Of a stretch of DNA of 64,000 nucleotides, positions 8,045-17,116 are shown one piece after another. The DNA is taken from the NCBI RefSeq assembly GCF_900109655.1, contig NZ_FOAT01000006.1:62001-126000 (forward strand). Reading direction: 5' to 3'. The notes under the pieces were generated by a model, which was given only the letters and a program-made list of their open reading frames with translations, was not told the DNA's origin and made no database searches. The stretch's first letter is position 1. Every line of letters starts with the position of its first letter. Origin of the DNA: Hominimerdicola alba (GTDB lineage Bacteria > Bacillota > Clostridia > Oscillospirales > Ruminococcaceae). The position numbers and the translations under genes are program-made.

Positions 8045-9739
8045 ATGAAAAACAATGCGATAAAATGGCTCTATGCCGTCCCCGAAGGGAAAAAACTGTA
8101 TATCCTCGCACTGATGCTGGTTCAGGCTCTCAACGGCGCAAGCGGAGTGCTTTATGCACTGCTGCTGCGGAATATCGTTGACAGCGCAACGGCTCATAAC
8201 AAGGCAGGATTTTGGCACTACGTCCTGCTGACCGCATTGCTTGTTCTTGTGCAGATAGGAATGCGGGCTGTCTTGCGCTGGCTGAATGAGCTTTCAAAAT
8301 CGACTTTTGAGAATATTTTCAAGGCGCGGCTCATGCGGAATATCCTGAGGAAGGATTTTGCAAGCGTCAATGCCGTCCATTCGGGCGAATGGCTGAACAG
8401 GCTGACCAATGACACGGTAGTTGTAGCAAATGCCTATGTGGAGATACTCCCCGGACTGGTGGGAATGGTGGTAAAGCTGATAAGCGCTGTCATTATGATG
8501 ATCGTGCTTGATTGGCGGTTTGCCTGCGTTCTCCTGCCCTGCGGATTGATTCTTATCGGTTTCACCTACGCTTTCCGCAAGGTGCTGAAAAAGCTCCACA
8601 AGCAGGTGCAGGAACGTGACGGCAAGCTAAGGATATTTTTACAGGAGCATATCGGCAGTATGATGATGATACGTTCTTTTGCTGCCGAACAGCAGACGGA
8701 AGATGAAGCTGTCAACAAAATGCAGGCACACAAGTTCGCACGAATGAAGAAAAACCACTTCTCCAACTTCTGCAATATCGGCTTCGGGATTGCCATGAAC
8801 GGAATGTATCTTTTCGGTGTGTGCTACTGCGGTTACGGTATACTCCTCGGCACGATAAGCTATGGTACTCTTACCGCGATAACACAGCTGATATCACAGA
8901 TACAGTCGCCCTTTGCCAACATCACAGGCTATCTGCCGAGATTCTATGCAATGACAGCAAGTGCAGAGCGGCTTATGGAGATAGAGACTTTTGCCAACGA
9001 CAGTGAGAAAACGGCTCTCGATATTGATACAGTCAAGGAATATTACTCCGACAAGTTAAAGTCTTTTGGTCTGAAAAATGCCGATTTTACATATTATCCC
9101 GCGGTTGACAGTATCAAAGACCTGACCAAAGATAATCAGCCTATCGTACTTAAAAACATCAGCATTGAGATCGGCAAGGGCGAGTATGTGGCATTCACGG
9201 GACACAGCGGCTGCGGCAAATCAACGGTGCTGAAACTACTCATGAGTATTTACAAGCTTGACCGCGGTGAGCGTTATCTGCTTGATACGGACGGTGAAAA
9301 AACGCTTTCTGCCGAATGGCACAGGCTGTTCGCCTATGTTCCGCAAGGCAATCAGCTGATGTCGGGCACTATCCGTGAGGTAGTCGCATTTGCCGACAAG
9401 ACGGATAAGCAGAACGACGAACGTATCAACCGTGCTTTGCATATCGCCTGCGCTGATGATTTTGTATCGGAGCTTGACGGAGGCATAGATACCCTGCTTG
9501 GCGAGCGCGGCACAGGTCTTTCGGAGGGACAGATGCAGAGAATAGCGATAGCAAGGGCGATCTATTCAGACAGCCCGATTCTGCTGCTTGACGAAGCGAC
9601 CTCCGCCCTCGATTCCGATACGGAAAAGCAGCTTCTCAAGAATCTGCGCAGTATGACCGACAAGACGGTCGTGATCGTGACACATCGTCCTGCTGCGCTG
9701 GAGATTTGCGATAGGGTGATAGATTTCTCTGAAGTATGA
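8045..9739 (+). CDS. ABC exporter, fused membrane and ATPase domains
   Basis: 564 residues: a six-helix ABC_membrane domain (about 1-310), then an ATPase with Walker A 'GHSGCGKST' near 385, signature 'LSEGQ' near 492, Walker B 'ILLLDEATSALD' near 513 and H-loop 'THR' near 545. It has no N-terminal C39 peptidase, so leader cleavage would need another enzyme. ATG 8045 follows CCGGAGAAATAAG; the frame is open a little further upstream. It is a half-transporter that would act as a homodimer. Its position behind the peptide gene suggests peptide export, but lipid or drug export is possible. Confidence 0.9.
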   Translation: MKNNAIKWLYAVPEGKKLYILALMLVQALNGASGVLYALLLRNIVDSATAHNKAGFWHYVLLTALLVLVQIGMRAVLRWLNELSKSTFENIFKARLMRNILRKDFASVNAVHSGEWLNRLTNDTVVVANAYVEILPGLVGMVVKLISAVIMMIVLDWRFACVLLPCGLILIGFTYAFRKVLKKLHKQVQERDGKLRIFLQEHIGSMMMIRSFAAEQQTEDEAVNKMQAHKFARMKKNHFSNFCNIGFGIAMNGMYLFGVCYCGYGILLGTISYGTLTAITQLISQIQSPFANITGYLPRFYAMTASAERLMEIETFANDSEKTALDIDTVKEYYSDKLKSFGLKNADFTYYPAVDSIKDLTKDNQPIVLKNISIEIGKGEYVAFTGHSGCGKSTVLKLLMSIYKLDRGERYLLDTDGEKTLSAEWHRLFAYVPQGNQLMSGTIREVVAFADKTDKQNDERINRALHIACADDFVSELDGGIDTLLGERGTGLSEGQMQRIAIARAIYSDSPILLLDEATSALDSDTEKQLLKNLRSMTDKTVVIVTHRPAALEICDRVIDFSEV

Positions 9740-9756
9740 ACTAAGAATTTTAATGA

Positions 9757-9792
9757 CATGATCGTTCTTTGCTAGAGCGGTCATGCTTTTTT
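9757..9792 (+). terminator. Terminator of the peptide/ABC unit
   Basis: A 12-bp stem with two G-U type pairs (9757-9768 with 9774-9785) is followed by TTTTTT. Confidence 0.8.
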
Positions 9793-9800
9793 ATGTACGT

Positions 9801-9852
9801 AAAAATGATCCCGCCCGCAGATGTGTCCGTTAAGACAGCACCTGCGGGCGGG
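9801..9852 (-). terminator. Terminator of the alpha-galactosidase operon
   Basis: On the minus strand CCCGCCCGCAG pairs with CTGCGGGCGGG around a loop of about 20 bases, followed by ATCATTTTT. It lies about 45 bp past the GH36 stop. Confidence 0.75.
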
Positions 9853-9896
9853 TAACCGAGAAATTTAGGAGGTGAAGAATTGCTATTTTAATATTG

Positions 9897-11573
9897 TCAC
9901 GGCATAAGCTTTTTTACAGGCAGTTCGGGAATATCCTTTAATTCGTAACTGCGAAGCTCCTTTTTGCCGTCATGAAGTATCTGCAATACAAGCTCTTTTC
10001 CTTTGAGCTCGGCTGAGATAACTTTGCATCCGAATAGCGCTGATGCGTTCTCGTACATCTTTTTCTGATCGTCGCCGTAGTCTTCGGCGTTATCCGATGT
10101 GAACCATACACTGCCTGTCAGAGCGTTTATCTCCGCCAGACATCTCCGCTGTGCCGAGGTCATGGTGGTCTCGGTGTCACGCAGTAGATATACATCGGGG
10201 TCGCACCCGAATGCTCTGCCGTCCAGCTGCCTTCTGAAAACCGAGTTCAGTATGCAGTTCCTTGTGCTGGGTCTTTCGCGGTGCATCAGCTTCATGTAGG
10301 GTTTATCGTCCCAGTCAAGGCTGACATCACAACCCACGCGACAGTATTCAACTCTGCCGAAAGCCGAAGCCAGGGGCATACCACAGCCCAGTATCTCCAC
10401 TTTGCCCGCCAGCTCACGCAAAAGCTTCATAGCATCTGCCATTACCATGCCGCGGGTCTTGTCACTGCGGGGGACTATGCAGGCAGCGTACAGAAAATCC
10501 AGTTTCAGCAGTCTGTTGAAACCCCACTTATTTATAATAGTATCGAATACTTCTTTAAGATAAGCGCGGAATCCCTCGTTGTAGATATCCAGCGCATAGA
10601 ATCCCGACCAGTTGCTTCCGCCCTTGACGACTTTGCCGTTTTTGTCTTTCAGGAGCCAGTCCTTGTGATTTTTGAAAAGCTCCGACTTTTCCTCGCATAC
10701 GAAAGGTGCAAGCCAAAGTCCTGCCTTGCCTTTTCCGAGTTCAGCCATCTTGTCGGTCATAGCTTTTATGCCGTTGGGGAATTTCTTCTCGTCGATGCTC
10801 AGCCAGTCACCAACAGCCGTCTGCCAGCCGTCGTCTATCTGAAAGATATCCTCAGCCCCCAGATCGCTTTGTTCAAGGTCTTTCGTGAGTATCTCCTCGC
10901 TGATATCCTGATAGTGCCTGTACCAGCTGGTGTAGCCTTGTATCCTCGGGATATCCCGCTTTTCCATGCCCATCAGCCCGAACCACTTGTCAAAGACTTC
11001 CTCTTCGCTGCCTCTGCCGATGTACAGCTTCAGACCCTCAAAACTGTCAGTGATATGAAGTTCACTGCATTCCTTGAAAGCCAGCACTCTGCCTGCGGCG
11101 CAGTCCGTGCGGATAGTTGTGAAACCGCTGTCCTCGTTCAGCGAACCTATAAAGTCGTATACATCGTAATTGCGTATATATCCGTAGCTGAAACCGTGCA
11201 TAACGCCCTTTTTCAGGCTGTATTTTGTGAATGTGTAATCGCCGTACTGCGAGAATGCGTACTTGTCAGCGATTGGTTTCGGGATATGGTCAACACCGTG
11301 AAGCCTGCCATTTATCGGATGTTCAATACTGTCCGTCCAGGACTGATATCCGTTGAGATACACGCGGCTGACACTTTTGAAATCGTACTCAAATTCCGCC
11401 GAAAGTCTCAGCAGTTCAATAGGTGTCACAGAACTCACCGAAGCCGATATAACACCGTTCTCGTTCGTGACCGTCAGCTTGACGCGCTGGTTCTCCACTG
11501 TTTTGTCAGTGGTAACAGAGTATACCTTTCCGCCTGCGATATAGGCGAATTTTATGTGTTTGAACCTCAGCAT
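9897..11573 (-). CDS. Alpha-galactosidase-like glycoside hydrolase, GH36 type
   Basis: 558 residues. A beta-rich N-terminal part (about 1-210) precedes a (beta/alpha)8 barrel with 'EDIFQIDDGWQ' (241-251), 'AGLWLAPF' (284-291) and 'LLKLDFLYAA', whose Asp359 is the likely nucleophile; Asp416 in 'CDVSLDW' is the likely acid/base. There is no signal peptide, so it is cytoplasmic and would cleave alpha-galactosides (melibiose or raffinose type) after uptake. It starts 2 bp after the GPH symporter gene, behind GGGAGGG. It is shorter than the usual 700-residue GH36, lacking the C-terminal sheet extension. Confidence 0.82.
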   Translation of the reverse strand: MLRFKHIKFAYIAGGKVYSVTTDKTVENQRVKLTVTNENGVISASVSSVTPIELLRLSAEFEYDFKSVSRVYLNGYQSWTDSIEHPINGRLHGVDHIPKPIADKYAFSQYGDYTFTKYSLKKGVMHGFSYGYIRNYDVYDFIGSLNEDSGFTTIRTDCAAGRVLAFKECSELHITDSFEGLKLYIGRGSEEEVFDKWFGLMGMEKRDIPRIQGYTSWYRHYQDISEEILTKDLEQSDLGAEDIFQIDDGWQTAVGDWLSIDEKKFPNGIKAMTDKMAELGKGKAGLWLAPFVCEEKSELFKNHKDWLLKDKNGKVVKGGSNWSGFYALDIYNEGFRAYLKEVFDTIINKWGFNRLLKLDFLYAACIVPRSDKTRGMVMADAMKLLRELAGKVEILGCGMPLASAFGRVEYCRVGCDVSLDWDDKPYMKLMHRERPSTRNCILNSVFRRQLDGRAFGCDPDVYLLRDTETTMTSAQRRCLAEINALTGSVWFTSDNAEDYGDDQKKMYENASALFGCKVISAELKGKELVLQILHDGKKELRSYELKDIPELPVKKLMP

Positions 11574-11575
11574 CG

Positions 11576-12964
11576 TCAGCCCTCCCTGTTGGTGCTTTCA
11601 AGCTTTGCGATAACGTCCTTTTCGTTGTATCGGAAGAATATGAATCCGCCGATAAGACAAAGCACGGTAGCAAGTATTGCGGTTATCCTCAGTCCCAGAC
11701 CGTAGCCGCTCTCGCCCGAAGGCACTTCCGAATTTATGGTCTTGATACTTGTGAACAGCAGCATAGCCAGCGACTGTCCCATTTTAAAAGCGAAAGTTCT
11801 TGCGGCATAGAACATACCCTGACGGCTCTCGCCTGTTTCTATCTTGTCAGCTTCCGAGATATCAGCTACAACAGCCTGCGGCAGTATGCCAAGTATAGCC
11901 ATAGGTACAGCCGCCAGAACAGCTATGATGAATCCGTAAGCCACACCCGGTATTGGCAGTATGCCTGCCAGTGCAGTAACAAGAAAAGTCACCGAGAAGA
12001 ACATGAACGCAAAGGCGATAAGCTTCTTCTTACCCATCTTTTTCGCGAAGATGTTTACAGGCGCATAGCACAGCAGCGAGAAGAAAGTCATAGCCGCAAA
12101 CATGGGGAAAGCCCAGTTTTCCGAAAGTCCCAGCAGTGTGGTGATATAGAAGGGAAGTCCTGTTTGGAACATTGTAAGACCTATCCAGTAGAATATGTCC
12201 GAAGCCACGAATGTGCGGAAATCGCCGTTCCTGAAAGTAGCCATCAGTGAACCGAAAGCAGTGCCCTCGGTAGGTGTGGTGTCAGCATAGGCGTTCTCAT
12301 CTATCAGGAAAGCGGGCACCAGCATACATACCACAGCCACTGCCGAAAGTATGCCCACCGTCAGCCTGAAACTGTTGGTGTAGCCCATAGCTCCCGAGAA
12401 TAATCCCGCGATATTCGGCACAAGATAGGATATTCCCGAACCGAAGAAGTAAGTCACCGAAATATAAGTAGAAAGATTTATCCTCGTCTCCTGAGTTCTG
12501 CCAAGTTCGGGGATAAGTGCGTTGTAAGGCGTGCAGTAAGCTGTCATGCAAAGGTAGAACAGCATACAGAACAAAAACAGAAGTCCGAAGTTGCCGTAGC
12601 TTTCACCCTTGAAAGGCAGGGTGAATATCAGCACTGTCATAACACCGAAGGGTATAGCAGCAACCCTCATAAAAGGTATGCGCCTGCCCAGACGATGTTT
12701 GAAACCGTCTGATTTTCCTGCGATGTAAGGGTCGGTCACAGCGTCGAAAAGACGTCCCGCCGCGGTGATAACGCCCAGCGCAGTCAGAAGTCCCAGCACT
12801 ATCCTGCCCTGGGGGGTGAAATAGCTGTGACCCTCGGGTAGGGTATCGGGTTCATAGAATTTTACCAGCCAGTTCGTGATTATACCTGCCAGAGTTGACC
12901 ACCCCAGCTGACCGACTGCGAATATCCAGAGTATCTTGTTCGAAGCTATCTTCTTGTTCTCCAT
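11576..12964 (-). CDS. GPH-family sugar:cation symporter (MelB-like)
   Basis: 462 residues with about 12 membrane helices and the family motif 'GRLFDAVTDPYIAGKSD' in the first cytoplasmic loop, where Asp residues bind the coupling cation in MelB. It likely imports the glycoside that the neighbouring GH36 enzyme cleaves. An AGGGGG site precedes ATG 12964. It lies between tetR (38 bp) and the GH36 gene (2 bp) in one operon. Confidence 0.88.
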   Translation of the reverse strand: MENKKIASNKILWIFAVGQLGWSTLAGIITNWLVKFYEPDTLPEGHSYFTPQGRIVLGLLTALGVITAAGRLFDAVTDPYIAGKSDGFKHRLGRRIPFMRVAAIPFGVMTVLIFTLPFKGESYGNFGLLFLFCMLFYLCMTAYCTPYNALIPELGRTQETRINLSTYISVTYFFGSGISYLVPNIAGLFSGAMGYTNSFRLTVGILSAVAVVCMLVPAFLIDENAYADTTPTEGTAFGSLMATFRNGDFRTFVASDIFYWIGLTMFQTGLPFYITTLLGLSENWAFPMFAAMTFFSLLCYAPVNIFAKKMGKKKLIAFAFMFFSVTFLVTALAGILPIPGVAYGFIIAVLAAVPMAILGILPQAVVADISEADKIETGESRQGMFYAARTFAFKMGQSLAMLLFTSIKTINSEVPSGESGYGLGLRITAILATVLCLIGGFIFFRYNEKDVIAKLESTNREG

Positions 12965-13002
12965 ATTAAAGCCCCCTATCGGTATGAACCAGTCTGCCCG
13001 AT

Positions 13003-13662
13003 CTATTTTGTGCTGAAAAAGCTGACACCCGATTCTATAAGCAATTCAAGCTCCGTCATGGCGTATTCGCTCCTGTCCGATGGCAGAAGCTCACCCTTGA
13101 CGAACTTCTTGCAAAGCTCCAGCAGTGCGTGAGCATAGGTCAGATAATACATCTTAAAATTATCCACCCTACGCACCGTGCCGTCTTTCAGACCCTTTTC
13201 ATAAGCCCTCACCAGTACAGGATAAAAGTTTATTATTGAACTCTCATATTTCTGTAAGTCTTCCTTGGCTATCTGCTCTCTTACTATATATGTATCGAAC
13301 TCACCGAGAAGCCGCATGAAATCGCTGTGGGCTTCGTACAGCACCAGATACATACGCATAAGGTCGCTTATCTGCTTGATGCCGGGCTGCTGCATGAATT
13401 CCCTCGAATCGAATACCCCTGCAAAAAGCTCGTTTATCTCGTCCCAGAGATATGTCATTACCTCTGTCACCATATGGGGCTTTGTGCCGAAATAACGATA
13501 GAGGGTAGCCACTCCCACCCCGCTTGCATCTGCTATGTCTGTCATCTTTATCTCTTCAATGCCGTGCTCGAGAAAAAGCTGTGCGGCAGTGAGAACTGCG
13601 CGGTCAGTGCGCTGGACTTTTAAATTTTTTCTTGAAAAATCGGAACAAATCTCATTACCCAC
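13003..13662 (-). CDS. TetR-family regulator of the alpha-galactoside operon
   Basis: 219 residues. The N-terminal helix-turn-helix (about 12-58, 'IKMTDIADASGVGVATLYRYFGTK') is typical TetR; the C-terminal ligand domain is not assigned. GTG 13662 is chosen because AAGGAGG lies 8 bp before it; the open frame reaches 13731 but crosses the operator. The operator palindrome overlaps its own -10 box, so autoregulation is very likely, extending to the downstream symporter and hydrolase genes. TetR control of a glycoside operon is less usual than LacI or AraC control. Confidence 0.9.
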   Translation of the reverse strand: MGNEICSDFSRKNLKVQRTDRAVLTAAQLFLEHGIEEIKMTDIADASGVGVATLYRYFGTKPHMVTEVMTYLWDEINELFAGVFDSREFMQQPGIKQISDLMRMYLVLYEAHSDFMRLLGEFDTYIVREQIAKEDLQKYESSIINFYPVLVRAYEKGLKDGTVRRVDNFKMYYLTYAHALLELCKKFVKGELLPSDRSEYAMTELELLIESGVSFFSTK

Positions 13663-13680
13663 TTGACAAACCTCCTTAAA

Positions 13681-13720
13681 TGTGATAGACTTACTATCAA
13701 CTGATAGATAGTCTATCACA
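13681..13720. promoter_or_regulatory. 40-bp palindromic operator of the TetR regulator
   Basis: Perfect 10-bp arms TGTGATAGAC (13681-13690) and GTCTATCACA (13711-13720) enclose a second imperfect inverted pair (ACTATCA with TGATAGA). The site lies between the -35 box and the start codon of tetR and covers the -10 box. Confidence 0.8.
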
Positions 13721-13738
13721 CAAACCGACATTTGTCAA
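13710..13738 (-). promoter_or_regulatory. tetR operon promoter
   Basis: On the minus strand TTGACA (13738-13733), 17-bp spacer, TAGACT (13715-13710). The -10 box lies inside the operator palindrome. Confidence 0.7.
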
Positions 13739-13871
13739 GAGGTTCATGAAAATATTAAAATTTACGACACATTTTTCTGCAACAGGCACAATCGTGAAAC
13801 GTTTAAGTTCGGGAAAACGGCAATAACAGATCCTGCCGTGTCCCCGCAGACCGCACAATGGAGGTACAGCT

Positions 13872-15329
13872 ATGGAAAGATCAAAAGTCATATTCGGCAA
13901 TCAGATGTCCGCATCGGCATACAGAAAAGCAGTCAAGGGCAAGGAGAAGTTCATTAAAAAGTACGGCAGTGATATGGACAGGGTGTACCACCTCACAGAC
14001 GCTCCTGCCCCCGCCATAGGTGAGCCTTTAGGTGTTCGGGAACTCAAAATATCAGGCAAGACAGGTGTTGAGTTCAATGACAAGAGCCTTGTCATCGGCA
14101 ATATCAGGATGGGCTTCGGTCACTATCGTATTTCTATGGCGATAGCTTCCGCCGCACGCTCAATGGGGTATGACCCTTATTGGTTCGATCTCTGTTCTTT
14201 CAGCGGTACCACCTGCGGCAAGGTCATAGCGGGTCAGAATCAGCTGTACTCTCTGGGTTCACGGATATCCCAGAAGTCGGTACTATTTAATAAGCTTCTG
14301 TGGGAACCCCTGAACAGCGAGGGTTTCCGTCAGCTGACCTATAACTGCTCCGACCAGAAGACTGCCGAGCTGATGACTCCTGTTTTCCGCGACTTGCCCA
14401 AGGATATCCCCTATGTTGCTACCCACGTATGGCCCTCGCAGGCTGCGATACACGCAGGTCTCACCCATGTGGTCAACGCTATCCCCGATAACTGGCCAAT
14501 GGCTCTTCACCTCTCCGAGGGCGCAGTCCATACCGTCCAGACGCCATCTGCATATCTGGGCTACCGTGCACTCCGCGGCATGGATAAGCACCGCATACTC
14601 AAGCCTATGCCCGAGGATTCCATAGTGTATACAGGTCAGTATATCGACCACGAACTTGTCAGCAATATCGAATACGACTGCGCAAAGCGTATCGAAAGGG
14701 CGCAGAATGGCAAGGCTGTCCGCTGGCTGATGTCCGTAGGCGGCGCAGGTGCTCAGAAGGAGATATTTGTATCCATGATAAGAAGAATGCTCCCCTATAT
14801 CAAAAAGGCGAAAGCCACTCTCTTTATAAATGTGGGCGACCATAAAAAGGTCTGGGAACAGCTGAAGACCGAGATGCCCCACATGATGCCCTATGTGACC
14901 GAGCATTTCGACGATTTCATCGAGACTTCCGAGTTTGCAAATCAGGCGATAGACGGCGAAGTTTTCGGCATACACGCATTCTGTCACAGCGATATCTTTG
15001 CGGCGGTATATTCCACCAATCTTCTCATGCGCTGTTCCGATGTGCTTATCACCAAGCCCAGCGAGCTGGCTTTCTATCCCATACCAAAACTGATGATAAA
15101 GCGAGTGGGCGGTCACGAAGCCTGGGGCGCTATACGTGCGGCAGAGATAGGCGACGGCACCTACGAATGTTCAACCCCCGCCGAGACCTGTGGCATGATG
15201 AAGCTTATCCAGCATAACGGCGATATCATCGAAAAAATGTGTGAGAATATCATCACCGCGAAAAATGCAGGCATCTATGACGGCGCTTATAAGGTGGTCA
15301 AACTGGCAGTATCTGGAAAAATTGGGTGA
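13872..15329 (+). CDS. Glycosyltransferase-like protein (GT-B/MurG-like), uncharacterised
   Basis: 485 residues, no membrane segment. Residues 76-100 ('NIRMGFGHYRISMAIASAA') resemble the glycine-rich N-terminal loop of MurG and MGDG-synthase type GT28 enzymes; 'LMSVGGAGAQKE' and the later 'ITKPSELAFYPIP' resemble the UDP-sugar-binding half. I infer a GT-B fold; donor and acceptor are unknown. AATGGAGG precedes ATG 13872. It diverges from the tetR operon with a 209-bp gap containing the operator, so it might share the regulator. Confidence 0.5.
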   Translation: MERSKVIFGNQMSASAYRKAVKGKEKFIKKYGSDMDRVYHLTDAPAPAIGEPLGVRELKISGKTGVEFNDKSLVIGNIRMGFGHYRISMAIASAARSMGYDPYWFDLCSFSGTTCGKVIAGQNQLYSLGSRISQKSVLFNKLLWEPLNSEGFRQLTYNCSDQKTAELMTPVFRDLPKDIPYVATHVWPSQAAIHAGLTHVVNAIPDNWPMALHLSEGAVHTVQTPSAYLGYRALRGMDKHRILKPMPEDSIVYTGQYIDHELVSNIEYDCAKRIERAQNGKAVRWLMSVGGAGAQKEIFVSMIRRMLPYIKKAKATLFINVGDHKKVWEQLKTEMPHMMPYVTEHFDDFIETSEFANQAIDGEVFGIHAFCHSDIFAAVYSTNLLMRCSDVLITKPSELAFYPIPKLMIKRVGGHEAWGAIRAAEIGDGTYECSTPAETCGMMKLIQHNGDIIEKMCENIITAKNAGIYDGAYKVVKLAVSGKIG

Positions 15330-15408
15330 TTGTCAACAATTTGTGTTTACAATGTGTGAATAAACCACAAATAAATATCAAAATACCTCACCATTTACTG
15401 CTTTCGAC

Positions 15409-15437
15409 TTGATTTTTTCTGTTCGGTATGTTAAAAT
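15409..15437 (+). promoter_or_regulatory. Promoter of the VanY-type gene
   Basis: TTGATT (15409-15414), 17-bp spacer, TAAAAT (15432-15437). The predicted leader is about 70 nt. Confidence 0.6.
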
Positions 15438-15465
15438 AATGAAGTAAAATGAAGTGCATGGAGAA

Positions 15466-15497
15466 CGCTGCCCCGGCAAGTATCCTTTAGGGGAGCG
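15466..15497 (+). promoter_or_regulatory. Hairpin in the 5' leader of the VanY-type gene
   Basis: CGCT-G-CCCC (15466-15474) can pair with GGGG-AGCG (15490-15497), leaving one bulged G and a 15-base loop. It ends 17 bp before the start codon, close to the ribosome-binding site. It does not match a riboswitch class I know. Confidence 0.35.
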
Positions 15498-15514
15498 GAA
15501 ACAGTGAGGAAGAT

Positions 15515-16567
15515 ATGATCGAAAATGATAACAGAAACGTTCCCGAGGAGGAGCGTGCTGTTAAAGGACTGGAATCTATCATAGATAACTATGACCTGTC
15601 AAGATATGAACTATCTCCCGAGGAAAAAGCCCGTGAGGAGATGATAAGGCAGCGAATCAGGGACAGACGGCGTGCAGCCGAGCGCAGACGCATAAAGCGC
15701 AACCGTACTCTGGCTCTGATAGTAGCTGTAGTCCTTGTGTTCATACTCTGCAGGGGCTGCTACGCATCATACCGCAAAAAGCGGGATGAAAAGCAGGCAA
15801 AAGCAAAAGCGACAGAAAGCAAGGTCGTGAAGCCGACAGTGCATGAAGAAGATACGGACAGTTCTCAGGATGAGCAGCAGCCCGAGGTCGGACATAAGAT
15901 ACAGAATGTGGACGGACTTACCTACGTTGACGGTATACTCATCGTCAACAAGACCTACCCTCTGCCACGTGATTATGCGCCGGGCATAAGCACTGCAGCT
16001 CAGGCGGCGTTCGATGATATGACGGCGGCAGCCTTCAATGACGGGCTGTACCTCTACGTCAATTCGGGATACCGCAGCTATGACGAGCAGTATATGCTGT
16101 ATTACAACTATGCCCTGAGCAGGGGAGTTGCCGAGGCGGACAGGGTATCTTCACGTCCCGGACATTCCGAACATCAGTCGGGACTGTGCTTTGACGTCAA
16201 TTCAACGGACTTCTCATTCAGCGATACCGCCGAAGCAAGGTGGCTCGCTGCACATTGCGCGGATTACGGTTTCATTATACGTTTCCCGAAGGGGAAAGAG
16301 GCTATTACGGGGTATGAGTATGAGTCATGGCACATAAGGTACGTAGGTGTTGATATTGCAAAAGAGATCACATCAAAGGGATTGTGTCTGGAGGAATACT
16401 TAGGGGTAACATCGAACTATGATGATTCTCCCGACGGTGTTTCACAGCAGCAGCTCGCCGAAGAGATGGGCGTCACAGTGGATGACCCTAACGGCGGCAC
16501 CGAAACTGATGCTGAAAGCGAAGACAGCGCTTACTACGATGAAGGCTATGAAAGTCAAGTTCAATGA
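15515..16567 (+). CDS. VanY-type D-Ala-D-Ala carboxypeptidase, membrane-anchored
   Basis: 350 residues. The cytoplasmic N-terminus is very basic, followed by one transmembrane segment (about 67-85) and an extracellular M15B/VanY domain (about 150-300) with 'SGYRSYDEQ', 'GHSEHQSGLCFDV' (zinc His and Asp) and 'YESWHIRYVG' (catalytic Glu and zinc His are expected in this last motif). The acidic C-terminal tail of about 50 residues is extra. It would trim the terminal D-Ala from peptidoglycan stem peptides. Single gene with promoter and terminator. Confidence 0.88.
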   Translation: MIENDNRNVPEEERAVKGLESIIDNYDLSRYELSPEEKAREEMIRQRIRDRRRAAERRRIKRNRTLALIVAVVLVFILCRGCYASYRKKRDEKQAKAKATESKVVKPTVHEEDTDSSQDEQQPEVGHKIQNVDGLTYVDGILIVNKTYPLPRDYAPGISTAAQAAFDDMTAAAFNDGLYLYVNSGYRSYDEQYMLYYNYALSRGVAEADRVSSRPGHSEHQSGLCFDVNSTDFSFSDTAEARWLAAHCADYGFIIRFPKGKEAITGYEYESWHIRYVGVDIAKEITSKGLCLEEYLGVTSNYDDSPDGVSQQQLAEEMGVTVDDPNGGTETDAESEDSAYYDEGYESQVQ

Positions 16568-16573
16568 CAGCTT

Positions 16574-16606
16574 ATCGCCCCTGCTTTGAAAGCGGGGGCG
16601 ATTTTT
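16574..16606 (+). terminator. Terminator of the VanY-type gene
   Basis: ATCGCCCC (16574-16581) pairs with GGGGCGAT (16595-16602), with an inner GCTT/AAGC stem, followed by TTTTT. Confidence 0.85.
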
Positions 16607-16627
16607 AAACAGATGGCAGGGATCATT

Positions 16628-17116
16628 ATGAAAAAAAAATTTACATTTAAAAGTGAATATTATCTGTCTGTTGCTGTCTTTGGCGCGGCGGCAATGGTGC
16701 TTATCCCTGTCATAGTGGCGGTGGTGTTCGATTCTACGTTTGCGGGAATGGTGATACTTGGTATCGCAGTAGTGCTTCACATAGTCTCACTGCGTTTAGC
16801 GGCGTGTGTGCCCTGCGGCATAAGCGCCGATGAAGATGCTCTGCGGGTGAGCGTGTGGTGGAAAAAGTATGTTTTCCTATATCAGGATATCGAAAAAGCC
16901 GAGGTCAGCCATGAGTATGTGGAGACTCTCATGCTCAGGGAAGCACCGTATTATATCGAGACTTTGAAGATAACCGCAAAGGCGGCAGAATACAGCTTTA
17001 AAAGCAAGACCCGCGCATTGAAAGGTGAGGACGGCAGACCTCTGCCGTTTGAGCATGGAAAATTCCATGAGATAAGGAGCTATATCGCACCGCGCATAAA
17101 AGGTGGCGAACAATAA
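16628..17116 (+). CDS. Two-helix membrane protein with PH-like domain
   Basis: 162 residues: two hydrophobic helices (about 12-33 and 40-58) and a soluble C-terminal half with the beta-rich look of bacterial PH domains. The frame is open back to 16586, but that point lies inside the terminator, so ATG 16628 is preferred. The ribosome-binding site (GCAGGGAT) is weak. The next gene is a response regulator 112 bp away. Function unknown. Confidence 0.6.
   Translation: MKKKFTFKSEYYLSVAVFGAAAMVLIPVIVAVVFDSTFAGMVILGIAVVLHIVSLRLAACVPCGISADEDALRVSVWWKKYVFLYQDIEKAEVSHEYVETLMLREAPYYIETLKITAKAAEYSFKSKTRALKGEDGRPLPFEHGKFHEIRSYIAPRIKGGEQ

Noticed and set aside
10281-11705. 474-codon plus-strand open frame opposite the GH36 gene
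   Set aside because: It lies antisense to a well-motivated GH36 gene, lacks a ribosome-binding site, and its translation shows no domain.
15444-15514. Riboswitch in the leader of the VanY-type gene
   Set aside because: A hairpin is present but no conserved core of a known class (glycine, c-di-AMP, c-di-GMP, preQ1, others considered by memory) matches, so only a hairpin is reported.
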